7,794 nt of DNA from JBOHTO01 sp050733695 (GCA_050733695.1 JBOHTO010000103.1:1-7794); one strand, 5' to 3'. Numbered from the stretch's first letter, positions 1 to 6,527 are shown. Translations and numbers: made by a program. Notes: generated by a model from the sequence alone, not told the origin.

Positions 1-28
1 CTATGCTGCACCGTATGGTGCAGCATAG
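1..28. promoter_or_regulatory. perfect 12-bp inverted repeat, possible operator of the multicopper oxidase gene
   Basis: The arms CTATGCTGCACC (1-12) and GGTGCAGCATAG (17-28) are exact reverse complements around a GTAT spacer. The repeat lies 32 bp upstream of the multicopper oxidase start. No U-tract follows, so it is more likely a binding site for a dimeric repressor or activator than a terminator. It could also be a hairpin belonging to sequence upstream of the window. The regulator cannot be named from the sequence. Confidence 0.5.
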
Positions 29-51
29 GGATGTTGCAAAACAAGACCTGA

Positions 52-60
52 CCCCCCCCC
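52..60 (+). repeat. C9 homopolymer abutting the start codon
   Basis: Nine consecutive C bases sit directly before the ATG at 61, where a Shine-Dalgarno sequence would be expected. An in-frame TGA at 49-51 blocks any upstream extension. The gene therefore starts without a purine-rich ribosome binding site. Homopolymers of this length are prone to slippage and to sequencing error. Confidence 0.7.
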
Positions 61-2301
61 ATGAAGCCCACCGCAGTCGCCGTAGCCTTGGCGCTTGGAG
101 TTGCGACAAGGCCGGTCGCCGCCCAGAATCGCCCCTGTGACGAGCCCGCCGCCGCGCTCGCACCGAGCCGCGACCTGTATTGCCTGGAACTGGTAGCCGC
201 GCCCGGGTTCGAGAATGCCTCCGGGCGCGTCGAGCTGGGCTGGGTACCGGGCCCGTTCACGATCGCGGTGTCAGAGGACGGTCATCCCCTCTACGCACCG
301 GCAATCACCCTCGATGGCCTTCCGTCGCCGGCATCGCTCGGCGAGTTCACGACCTACATCGCCTGGGTTGCAACACCGGTGATGTATCCGGTCGAGAAGC
401 TCGGCGAGGTCAGCAATGGTACCGCGACATTGCCCACAATCGGGCTGCCGAAGTTCGTCATCCTCATAACGGCGGAAGCTTCCGCGAACGTCGACACGCC
501 CACAGGCCGCATCGTCCTGCGCGGCCGTTCCCCGAGCACGCGCATGCAGCCGCCGGACCTGCTCGAGTTCGCGCTCGGCGCCACGATGGGGGCCGACATT
601 CGCCAGGGCGCAGGGACAGAGAGCGCCGCGATGCACGATGCGGCCGTGCCGGGTGCTCGACACGAGCACGCGGGCGCGCACGCTGCTCCCGCGCAGCGCC
701 CGGCCGCTCAGGATTCGGTCGCGGCAGGCCCGGTGCAGTGGACGACCGTCCCCATGCCGCCCGGCCTGCAGATGCTGGCCGCCGAGATGGCCCTTCGGCC
801 AACCGTCGCCCCATATCTCCCGCGGCCACCGGATCGCGCCGCCGTGCCGTTCGCGCGCCCGCGCGAGATAATTACGCTTGGGGACGGTGATACGCTGGCG
901 CTCGACGCCGGCTTCGTTCGCCGCAGCTTCAAGGGTAGCGACTACACCATGTACGGCTTCAACGGCCAGTACCCGGGGCCGCTGATCCGTGTGCCGCAGA
1001 GCGCCGAAGTCATGGTCGACTTCACGAACAGCATCGACCAGCCGACGACTGTGCACTGGCACGGGATCCGCCTCGACAACCGGTTCGACGGCGTGCCCGG
1101 GCTCACGCAGGAACCGGTTCTTCCCGGCGAGCGGTTCACCTATCGACTGCGCTTTCCCGATGCAGGGATATACTGGTACCACCCGCACGTGCGGGAGGAC
1201 ATCCAGCAGGAACTGGGACTGTACGGGAATCTGATGGTGCGTTCACCATCGCCCGGCTACTTCAGCCCGGCCAATCGGGAAGAGGTGCTGATCCTCGACG
1301 ATCTCCTCGTGAACGACGCCGGACTCGTTCCGCTCGGGCGTGACACTCCGACGCACGCGCTGATGGGGCGCTTCGGCAACGTCTTCCTCGTCAACGGCGA
1401 ACCGGGCTGGCGGGGGGCGGCGCAGCGGGGCGCGGTCGTTCGCTTCTTCTTCACCAACGTGTCGAACACGCGCACCTTCAATCTCTCGTTTGGCGGCGCG
1501 CGCATGAAGGTCGTCGCGTCCGACGTCGGCAACTACGAGCGCGAGGTGTGGGTGGAGAGTGTGGTCATCGCACCTGCCGAGCGTTACGTGGTACATGTCC
1601 GCTTCGACAAGCCGGGCGATGTCGCTCTCGTGAACCGCGTTCAGGGGCTGGACCATCTGTTCGGTCGCTTCTTCCAGGAGACGGATACGCTGGGAATCGT
1701 CAGCGTGTCCAGTGCGGCGGCCAAACCGGATCTGGCGGCGAGCTTTCGTACCCTGCGAGCGGAAACCAGCGTGATAGCCGACATCGACCGTTACCGCAAC
1801 TACTTCGAGCGCCCGGTCGATCGCGCGCTGGTGCTCACCCTGCGAACCCACGGTCTTCCATTCATCACGCAGCGGCTCATGCAGCTCGACTCGAGCTACT
1901 TCGCGCCAGTGGAGTGGAGCGGGACGATGCCGATGATGAACTGGGCGTCCACGGGCGAACAGGTGACATGGGTCCTGCGCGACCCGGCGACGGGGAAGGA
2001 GAACATGGACATCGACTGGCGCTTCCGCACGGGCGATGTCGTCAGGCTCCGGCTCTCCAACGAGCGCCTCAGCTTTCACGCCATGCAGCACCCGATTCAT
2101 ATCCACGGCCAGCGGTTCCTGGTCCTCGCTGTCAACGGCGTTGCGAACGACAACCTCGTCTGGAAGGACACGGTGTTGCTTCCCGCGGGGTCCACGGTGG
2201 ATATTCTCCTGGAGCTGTCGAATCCGGGGCGCTGGATGCTGCACTGTCACATCGCCGAACATCTGTCCGCGGACATGATGCTGGCGTTCACGGTCGAATG
2301 A
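61..2301 (+). CDS. secreted three-domain multicopper oxidase (laccase-like) with N-terminal extension
   Basis: The product is 746 residues. Multicopper oxidases oxidise phenols, metal ions or similar donors and reduce O2 to water. A Sec-type signal peptide spans about residues 1-21, ending near VAA/Q, with no twin-arginine motif. Residues about 23-170 form an extra, probably beta-rich domain that I cannot name. Residues 191-214 are a His/Ala-rich linker. Cupredoxin domains follow at about 270-395, 400-555 and 590-746. The copper ligands are complete: HWHG (H332, H334), HPH (H374, H376), HPIHIHG (H677, H680, H682) and HCHIAEHLSADM (H728, C729, H730, H734 and axial M739). A usual laccase is near 500 residues, so the extension is long. 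The start is ATG 61: it begins the signal peptide and an in-frame stop lies at 49-51, but no Shine-Dalgarno sequence is visible. The physiological substrate (Cu(I), Mn(II), phenolics) cannot be told from the sequence. Confidence 0.93.
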   Translation: MKPTAVAVALALGVATRPVAAQNRPCDEPAAALAPSRDLYCLELVAAPGFENASGRVELGWVPGPFTIAVSEDGHPLYAPAITLDGLPSPASLGEFTTYIAWVATPVMYPVEKLGEVSNGTATLPTIGLPKFVILITAEASANVDTPTGRIVLRGRSPSTRMQPPDLLEFALGATMGADIRQGAGTESAAMHDAAVPGARHEHAGAHAAPAQRPAAQDSVAAGPVQWTTVPMPPGLQMLAAEMALRPTVAPYLPRPPDRAAVPFARPREIITLGDGDTLALDAGFVRRSFKGSDYTMYGFNGQYPGPLIRVPQSAEVMVDFTNSIDQPTTVHWHGIRLDNRFDGVPGLTQEPVLPGERFTYRLRFPDAGIYWYHPHVREDIQQELGLYGNLMVRSPSPGYFSPANREEVLILDDLLVNDAGLVPLGRDTPTHALMGRFGNVFLVNGEPGWRGAAQRGAVVRFFFTNVSNTRTFNLSFGGARMKVVASDVGNYEREVWVESVVIAPAERYVVHVRFDKPGDVALVNRVQGLDHLFGRFFQETDTLGIVSVSSAAAKPDLAASFRTLRAETSVIADIDRYRNYFERPVDRALVLTLRTHGLPFITQRLMQLDSSYFAPVEWSGTMPMMNWASTGEQVTWVLRDPATGKENMDIDWRFRTGDVVRLRLSNERLSFHAMQHPIHIHGQRFLVLAVNGVANDNLVWKDTVLLPAGSTVDILLELSNPGRWMLHCHIAEHLSADMMLAFTVE

Positions 2302-2308
2302 TGCACGC

Positions 2309-2347
2309 GTTGTCCTGGACAACGTTGTGCCAGTTGTCCTGTGCAAC
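2309..2347. promoter_or_regulatory. two tandem 15-bp dyads
   Basis: GTTGTCCTGGACAAC (2309-2323) and GTTGTCCTGTGCAAC (2333-2347) are direct repeats with 24-bp start-to-start spacing. The first has perfect 7-bp arms around one base. The second keeps GTTG/CAAC as its arms. They lie just after the multicopper oxidase stop codon and about 60 bp before the antitoxin remnant. Paired operators for that old toxin-antitoxin module are plausible; terminator function is less so because no T-tract follows. Confidence 0.35.
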
Positions 2348-2409
2348 CTCATGACAGGGAATGGTCGTGTGGAACCCCTGGTCGATCAACTCGCTTCGCT
2401 GACCGGTCG

Positions 2410-2702
2410 ATGACACGCGAACAGGTCCTCGATCGCGTGCGACCGATGATGCCGCAGCTCACGCAACGCTTCATGTGCGTTCGCTCTCGCCGTTCGGCTC
2501 AGTCGCACGAGGCGAGGAAGGTCGGGAGAGCGATATCGATCTCCTCGTCGGCTTTACGCGACCGCCGGGGTTCGACGGATATATGGATCTGAAGTTCTTT
2601 CTCGAGGACCTTCTCGGCGCGCGGGTAGACCTCGTCATGGAGGATGCGCTGCGGCCCGATGCACGCCCGTTCGTGGACGAAGCGGCCGTTCGCGTCGCGT
2701 AG
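2410..2702 (+). pseudogene. frameshifted MNT-domain nucleotidyltransferase (MntA-type antitoxin)
   Basis: The N-terminal part (MTREQVLDRVRPMMPQLTQRF) reads from ATG 2410. The rest reads in another frame from about 2475. Restoring one C near 2472 joins them as RFHVRSLSPFGSVARGE and gives a 97-residue protein, the usual size for this family. The nucleotidyltransferase signature is intact: GSVARGEEGRESDIDLLV, with the DxD metal-binding aspartates. In HEPN/MNT (type VII) modules the MNT protein AMPylates and silences the HEPN RNase toxin. Here the gene has a single-base deletion (or sequencing error) and its toxin partner is truncated. A shorter product from GTG 2475 would keep the catalytic motif but lose the N-terminal helix. 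No good ribosome binding site precedes ATG 2410, which overlaps the stop of a 20-codon ORF (ATGA). Confidence 0.75.
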
Positions 2703-2703
2703 C

Positions 2704-2784
2704 TGGGTTCTCTTCCTTCGAGACATGCGCGACGAAGCGGCGCGAATTCAGCGTTTCCTGGGCGGCCGCGATCGACTGGAATGA
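2704..2784 (+). pseudogene. truncated HEPN (HepT/DUF86) toxin remnant
   Basis: The codons beginning TGG at 2704 encode 26 residues, including LRDMRDEAARIQRFL. This matches my recollection of the first helix of DUF86/HepT proteins (W-R-x-x-L-x-D-M-L-x-A-x-x-R-I). It follows the MNT stop codon by one base, the normal order of this toxin-antitoxin pair. The frame ends at TGA 2782-2784, inside sequence copied from a multicopper oxidase gene. The catalytic R-x(4-6)-H motif and nearly all of the usual 110-140 residues are gone. No start codon lies just upstream in frame; the first ATG is internal at 2725. It is non-functional as a toxin. Confidence 0.65.
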
Positions 2785-2831
2785 CACGGTTGCTTCTCGC
2801 TGGTGCCATGGTCGATATTCTGCTGGAGCTG
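2777..2831 (+). pseudogene. decayed fragment of a multicopper oxidase C-terminal domain
   Basis: By eye, 47 of 55 aligned bases match positions 2161-2217 of the multicopper oxidase gene, with a 2-base gap after 2790. Restoring the two bases gives TVLLLAGAMVDILLELT against TVLLPAGSTVDILLELS in the intact gene. The fragment stops before the HCH copper motif. It begins exactly where the HEPN remnant loses similarity to its family, so 2770-2777 marks a recombination junction. It looks like the relic of a second, divergent oxidase gene or of a partial duplication. Confidence 0.7.
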
Positions 2832-2856
2832 ACACACCTACCTTGAGGAGAACCCG

Positions 2857-4284
2857 ATGCGCAGTCTGATCACGCTCGTTCTCGCCGCCGTGCTGCTGCC
2901 CATGGCGGGGCTCGCAGCGCAGCGGCCCGACGTGCTGTCCGAGGAGACGCGGAGCTATGTCAGCGTCGATGCGCCGGTCATCGCGCTCACGCACGTGAAG
3001 ATCATCGACGGTACCGGTGCCGCACCGCGCGAGGACCAGACGGTCATCATCCGCGGCAACATGATCGCGGAAGTCGGTCCGGCGGCGAGCATCACCGTTC
3101 CGGACGGTGCCCACGTGATGGAGCTGCGAGGCCACACCGTGATCCCCGGGATCATCGGGATGCACGACCATCTCTTCTACACGGCGGCCGGTGGTCGCGC
3201 GTCGCAGCTCTCCTACACCGGGCCCCGGCTCTACCTCGGCTCCGGCGTGACGACGATCCGTACGACAGGTGGTCGCGCTCCCTACGCCGAGATCAACACG
3301 AAGGAAGCGATCGACGAGGGCGAGATTCCCGGCCCGCGCGTGCATCTCACCGCACCCTACATCACCGGCAGCAGCGGAGGCGGGAGCATGGCGACGGTGA
3401 ACTCACCGGAGGCCGCGCGAAGGTTCGTCGCCTACTGGGCGGCGGAAGGTGCCACGTGGATCAAGGCGTACACCGACATCAGCCGCGAGGACCTGGGCGC
3501 GGCGATCGACGAAGCGCACAAGCTCGGGATCAAGGCCACGGGTCACCTCTGCTCCGTGAGCTTCCAGGAGGCCGTCGATCTGGGGATCGACAATCTGGAG
3601 CACGGGATGCTCGTCGCGAGCGACTTCGCCGACACCAAGGAGGCCGATGTCTGCCCGGCCAACAATCTGGTAAGCGTCGCGCAGACGGATGCGCGTGGCA
3701 CGGAGGCGCGCGCGGTCATGCAGCACATGATCGACAACGACGTGTCCATGACGTCGACGCTGGCGGTGTTCGAGCCGTTCGTGCCCAACCGGCCGACGGC
3801 GGACGCACGCATACTCGAAGCGATGGCGCCGGAAGTTCGCGAGTCGTACATGCTGATTCGCCACCGGATCGATTCCGCCGGCACCAGCCCCTACTCGGCG
3901 CAGGTCCTGGCGAACGCGATGGCGTTCGAGCGCGCATTCGTCGAAGCGGGCGGGCTGCTCGCGGCCGGCGTGGATCCCACGGGCATCGGCGGCGCGCTGC
4001 CGGGCTTCGGCGACCAGCGCAACTATGAACTGTTCATCGAGGCCGGCTTCGCGCCCGCGAAGGCCGTGCAGATCATGAGCGCCAACGGCGCGAAGATACT
4101 CGGCGTCGACGACCGACTGGGGACGGTGGAGGAGGGCAAGGTCGCGGATCTCGTGGTTCTGGACGGCGACCTGAGTGCGGATCCCTCGATCATCCGGGAA
4201 GTACAAGTCGTCTTCAAGGACGGCGTTGGATACGACTCCGCGAAGCTGATTGAGGCGGTGAAGGGGAGAGTTGGTATCAACTGA
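2857..4284 (+). CDS. secreted metal-dependent amidohydrolase (imidazolonepropionase/prolidase-like)
   Basis: The product is 475 residues. A signal peptide (about 1-21, ending near LAA/Q) sends it out of the cytoplasm. The small N-terminal beta domain carries the typical 'VKIIDGTGAAP' opening. The TIM-barrel metal ligands are present: H103 and H105 (GMHDH), K203 (WIKAY, the lysine that is carbamylated in binuclear members), H230 (TGHL), H249 (NLEHG) and D373 (GVDPTG). The C-terminal 'LGTVEEGKVADLVVLDGD' closes the second beta domain. Family members hydrolyse C-N bonds in cyclic amides, dipeptides or related compounds; the substrate here is unknown. The start is set by GAGGAG at 2845-2850, six bases before ATG. 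The stop codon lies within the ribosome binding site of the next gene, so the two are very probably co-translated. Confidence 0.93.
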   Translation: MRSLITLVLAAVLLPMAGLAAQRPDVLSEETRSYVSVDAPVIALTHVKIIDGTGAAPREDQTVIIRGNMIAEVGPAASITVPDGAHVMELRGHTVIPGIIGMHDHLFYTAAGGRASQLSYTGPRLYLGSGVTTIRTTGGRAPYAEINTKEAIDEGEIPGPRVHLTAPYITGSSGGGSMATVNSPEAARRFVAYWAAEGATWIKAYTDISREDLGAAIDEAHKLGIKATGHLCSVSFQEAVDLGIDNLEHGMLVASDFADTKEADVCPANNLVSVAQTDARGTEARAVMQHMIDNDVSMTSTLAVFEPFVPNRPTADARILEAMAPEVRESYMLIRHRIDSAGTSPYSAQVLANAMAFERAFVEAGGLLAAGVDPTGIGGALPGFGDQRNYELFIEAGFAPAKAVQIMSANGAKILGVDDRLGTVEEGKVADLVVLDGDLSADPSIIREVQVVFKDGVGYDSAKLIEAVKGRVGIN

Positions 4285-4293
4285 GGAGGAATG

Positions 4294-5421
4294 ATGTCGC
4301 TTCCACCAATCGATCGCCAGCGCGTTCTCGCGCTCGCGCTCCTGCTCGGCGTTGGCGCCTGCGATCGCGACGGCAGCACCGAGCCACCGACGATCTCGCT
4401 CGACGCCGAGCGCGTTCAGGCGGATGTCCAGGCGATGGAGGTCATGCTCGGCTCCCCGATCTGGGAGAGCTTTTCGCTGATCGGCAGCGGCGGGCTCGCG
4501 CTCGGCCCCGGTGTGAGCGCATCGCTGGCAGGTGCGGAGGAGCTTGTCGCACGCGGAACCGGCGGGGGGGGCTCACCCATCATCGGGGGTGAGGTCGCGC
4601 GCGCAGTCGTGACGCGAGTGATGACCATGGCCGATGTCCCGGCCGTGAGCCAGGTGCGGACGATCGATCCGGGAATACTCGGGACGACCTACGTGTTCGA
4701 CACCGGTGAGGGGCGTTACGTGCCGGCGCCCGACCGCACGGATGCACCCGAGGACGGCATACGCTTCATTCTCTATGCGATCAATCCGGTGACGCATCAA
4801 CCGGTTGTCGAGAGCGAGATCGGATACGCTGATCTGATCGACGCTGGATCGCCGCTCTCGTCAGCGGCCGAACTGCAACTGCTCGTGGTATCGGCGGGCG
4901 TCACGCACCTCGACTACACCCTGACGCTGGACGGTACGGAGGACGCTGTCTCGTTCGGCGTTGCGGGATACCTCACCGATGGCGTTACACGTCTCGACTT
5001 CGACATCGGGTCGACGATTGCAATGCTGGCGCGCGGGCCGAGCGTCGCGATCGACTTCCGGTTCGACGTTCCAGCGCGCGACTTCCTGGTCGAGGGTGAC
5101 ACGGAGATCGCGATCAGCGACACAGAACTCACGCAGGATGTCGAACTCGTCGTGCACTCAGGCGAGACGGCCATCAGGTTCGCCGGTGCGGCCGACCTCG
5201 CGACCGTGAACCTCACGGTCTTCGTGAACAACAGGATCTTCGCGACGATCACGGGCGATCACGCGAATCCGGAGGTCAGGGGAGAGGGCGGCCGCGCGTT
5301 GACGCCGGAGGAAGTCGAAGCGTTGCGCCGGATGCTGTGGCTGGCGGACGGTGCGGGCGAACTGCTCGCGACTCTGCTGGCGCCAATCGGGGCGATCGTG
5401 CTCCTGGGCGGTCTGTCGTAG
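4294..5421 (+). CDS. uncharacterised outer-envelope lipoprotein
   Basis: The product is 375 residues from ATG 4294. AGGAGG at 4284-4289 leaves a 4-base spacer to this ATG but only one base to the overlapping ATG at 4291, so I prefer 4294. A lipobox (V20-G21-A22-C23) ends the signal peptide, predicting lipidation at C23. D24 follows, which in E. coli would favour inner-membrane retention; the rule may not hold here. The rest is mostly beta-strand-like, with a Gly-rich stretch near residues 90-97 encoded by a G8 run, and a hydrophobic C-terminal tail (about 350-375). I recognise no catalytic motif. The opening (Cys, short linker, 'D-Q-x-x-W/F' region) reminds me of lipoproteins common in Gemmatimonadota, but I cannot assign a function. 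Its tight coupling to the amidohydrolase suggests a shared role, such as substrate capture. Confidence 0.85.
   Translation: MSLPPIDRQRVLALALLLGVGACDRDGSTEPPTISLDAERVQADVQAMEVMLGSPIWESFSLIGSGGLALGPGVSASLAGAEELVARGTGGGGSPIIGGEVARAVVTRVMTMADVPAVSQVRTIDPGILGTTYVFDTGEGRYVPAPDRTDAPEDGIRFILYAINPVTHQPVVESEIGYADLIDAGSPLSSAAELQLLVVSAGVTHLDYTLTLDGTEDAVSFGVAGYLTDGVTRLDFDIGSTIAMLARGPSVAIDFRFDVPARDFLVEGDTEIAISDTELTQDVELVVHSGETAIRFAGAADLATVNLTVFVNNRIFATITGDHANPEVRGEGGRALTPEEVEALRRMLWLADGAGELLATLLAPIGAIVLLGGLS
4564..4571 (+). repeat. G8 homopolymer inside the lipoprotein gene
   Basis: Eight consecutive G bases encode part of a Gly-rich segment (RGTGGGGSP). Loss or gain of one base would frameshift about 280 downstream codons. 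The frame is intact as given. Confidence 0.6.
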
Positions 5422-5460
5422 AGCCATTATTGCCCGAACACCACTCGCATCCGAGGCGTC

Positions 5461-5805
5461 ATGGCACGGCGACGATCCCGCCTTATTCACGTCGGCATCA
5501 AGCACACAGTACTCGCCCTCGATGAGACAACCGGCGCCGAAGTCTGGCGCGTCAAGCTGAAGGGAGGCGATTTCGTTGCGGTGCACCGGAACGGCGATCG
5601 CGTCTTCGCCGCCAACCGCGGCGAGGTATTCTGCCTCGATGCGGAGACCGGCGCGCAGCTCTGGCACAACACGATGAAGGGGCTCGGGCTGGGACTCGCG
5701 ACATTCGCGACTGAATCTGCGGCACCTGCCGCACCAGCCGCCTACGTATCGACGGCGGAGGCGCAGCGGAAGCGGGAAGCGGCCCGGCATGCAGCGGCGA
5801 CCTGA
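5461..5805 (+). CDS. small cytoplasmic PQQ-type beta-propeller repeat protein
   Basis: The product is 114 residues with no signal peptide or membrane segment. It carries two copies of the PQQ/quinoprotein propeller signature A-x-D-x-x-T-G-x-x-x-W: ALDETTGAEVW (19-29) and CLDAETGAQLW (58-68). Between them is a strand-turn-strand 'GDRVFAANRGEVF'. The tail (85-114) is Ala-rich with Lys/Arg and probably disordered or helical. A complete propeller needs six to eight blades, so about two blades imply either oligomer assembly or a non-propeller role; cofactor binding is not demonstrated. The start is ATG 5461, with a weak GAGG at 5453-5456. It lies 39 bases after the lipoprotein gene and may share its transcript. 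Its stop converges on the minus-strand lipoprotein stop. Confidence 0.8.
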   Translation: MARRRSRLIHVGIKHTVLALDETTGAEVWRVKLKGGDFVAVHRNGDRVFAANRGEVFCLDAETGAQLWHNTMKGLGLGLATFATESAAPAAPAAYVSTAEAQRKREAARHAAAT

Positions 5806-5813
5806 TCGCCGCT
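5793..5813. terminator. convergent-gene hairpin containing both stop codons
   Basis: AGCGGCGA (5793-5800) and TCGCCGCT (5806-5813) are perfect 8-bp arms around a 5-base loop, CCTGA. The plus-strand stop TGA (5803-5805) is in the loop. The minus-strand stop (complement of 5812-5814) overlaps the right arm. Because it is symmetrical it could act on both transcripts. Neither side has a U-tract, so it may be a processing or RNA-stabilising hairpin rather than a true intrinsic terminator. Confidence 0.45.
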
Positions 5814-6363
5814 ATTCGCGGACCTCGAACTCATTGGAAACGCGGCGCTCCTCCGAAAGCTGTTCGCCAAGCCCGGCCCCTGGCGTGTCACCCGTCCACG
5901 TCCCGTAGATCGAGTAGACCAGGCGATACGTGCCCGCGATCGGCGCCACGCTGAAACTCGGTGCCACGTTCGCCTCACGCGGCTCCCGGATCTCCAGCGT
6001 GTCCGTGTAGCTCTCGCCGGCCGCGATCTCCAGCGGCGGAACAAGGATCATGGGGCAGATGGGGCTGTACGCGAGCTGCCACTGGCCATCCACCTGCTTC
6101 TGCAGACTGAACGGTGCGCCGCCGCCGCACGGCTCGATGAACACCACCTGGTCGGTGTCATTCGTGTACGTCGCGACGATGCTGAGTGTCGCCGGTCCGG
6201 AGGGCGGTGCCAGCGTGTACGAGTCGGCGTCCGTCGTGATCGGAGCGCCGCCGCCCGGATCGCCTGCGGTGTCACTGCCTGGGTCGCGTTCGGAGTTGCC
6301 GCCCACGGCGCAGCCCGCAGCCAGGGCGAGCGCTCCAACGAGCGCGATGCATGATCGGGTCAT
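5812..6363 (-). CDS. small lipoprotein with an immunoglobulin-like (BsuPI-like) domain
   Basis: The product is 183 residues. A signal peptide ends in the lipobox A15-A16-G17-C18, predicting a lipid-anchored protein. A Gly/Asp/Pro-rich flexible linker (about 19-45) leads to one beta-sandwich-like domain (about 48-183). Its 'LSIVATYTNDTDQVVFI' strand, central W95 and 'AGTYRLVYSIYG' strand recall BsuPI-type intracellular proteinase inhibitor domains and other Ig-like folds. That assignment is tentative. C79 and C103 could form a disulfide. The start is ATG at 6363-6361, preceded by GGAG at an 11-base spacing, which is long but usable. It is transcribed divergently from the ferritin-like gene and convergently with the PQQ-repeat gene, so it stands alone as a transcription unit. 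Confidence 0.8.
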   Translation of the reverse strand: MTRSCIALVGALALAAGCAVGGNSERDPGSDTAGDPGGGAPITTDADSYTLAPPSGPATLSIVATYTNDTDQVVFIEPCGGGAPFSLQKQVDGQWQLAYSPICPMILVPPLEIAAGESYTDTLEIREPREANVAPSFSVAPIAGTYRLVYSIYGTWTGDTPGAGLGEQLSEERRVSNEFEVRE

Positions 6364-6446
6364 GGGGTGTCAGTCTCCGTTCGGATTGGTGGCCGAGGTC
6401 GCCCTGTTCGGCAGCGACTCGTGCAGGGACAGTGCCGCGAGATTCC

Positions 6447-6511
6447 GGAAACGGCCACCGGAAACGGCCACCGGAAACGGCCACCGGAAACGGCCACCGG
6501 AAACGGCCACC
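6447..6511 (+). repeat. five exact tandem copies of a 13-bp repeat
   Basis: The unit GGAAACGGCCACC occurs five times with no mismatch (6447, 6460, 6473, 6486, 6499), followed by a partial GG. Each junction forms CCG-GAAA-CGG, a 3-bp stem capped by a GNRA tetraloop, and each unit also contains the palindrome GGCC. The array lies between the divergent lipoprotein and ferritin-like genes, upstream of the latter's ribosome binding site. It has no stop codon in any frame, which lets spurious ORFs run through it. There are no spacers, so it is not a CRISPR array. Confidence 0.95.
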
Positions 6512-6527
6512 GGCTCGCTTCGTGCAA

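Noticed and set aside
31..51. Six-residue leader ORF (MLQNKT) before the oxidase gene
   Set aside because: It is too short to support, has no ribosome binding site, and has no regulatory codon pattern.
271..1188. 305-codon minus-strand ORF opposite the multicopper oxidase
   Set aside because: It has Arg/His-rich composition with no domain or signal features and overlaps a clear plus-strand gene. It is a high-GC shadow.
1243..2352. 369-codon minus-strand ORF opposite the oxidase C-terminal half
   Set aside because: It is a shadow of the copper-motif-bearing gene, with no recognisable family or ribosome binding site.
2351..2413. 20-codon ORF overlapping the antitoxin start as ATGA
   Set aside because: The overlap looks like translational coupling, but the peptide matches nothing I know and has no ribosome binding site. 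It may be chance or a relic.
2341..2592. 83-codon plus-strand ORF taken as an intact gene
   Set aside because: Only its middle part (from 2410) resembles an MNT protein. After about 2472 the family similarity moves to another frame, so it is a frameshifted gene.
2635..4206. Minus-strand ORFs opposite the amidohydrolase (2635-3345, 3403-4206)
   Set aside because: They have Arg/Asp/His-rich shadow composition and overlap conserved metal-ligand codons on the other strand.
6447..6511. Possible CRISPR array
   Set aside because: The repeats are 13 bp and directly adjacent, with no spacers and no cas genes in the window.
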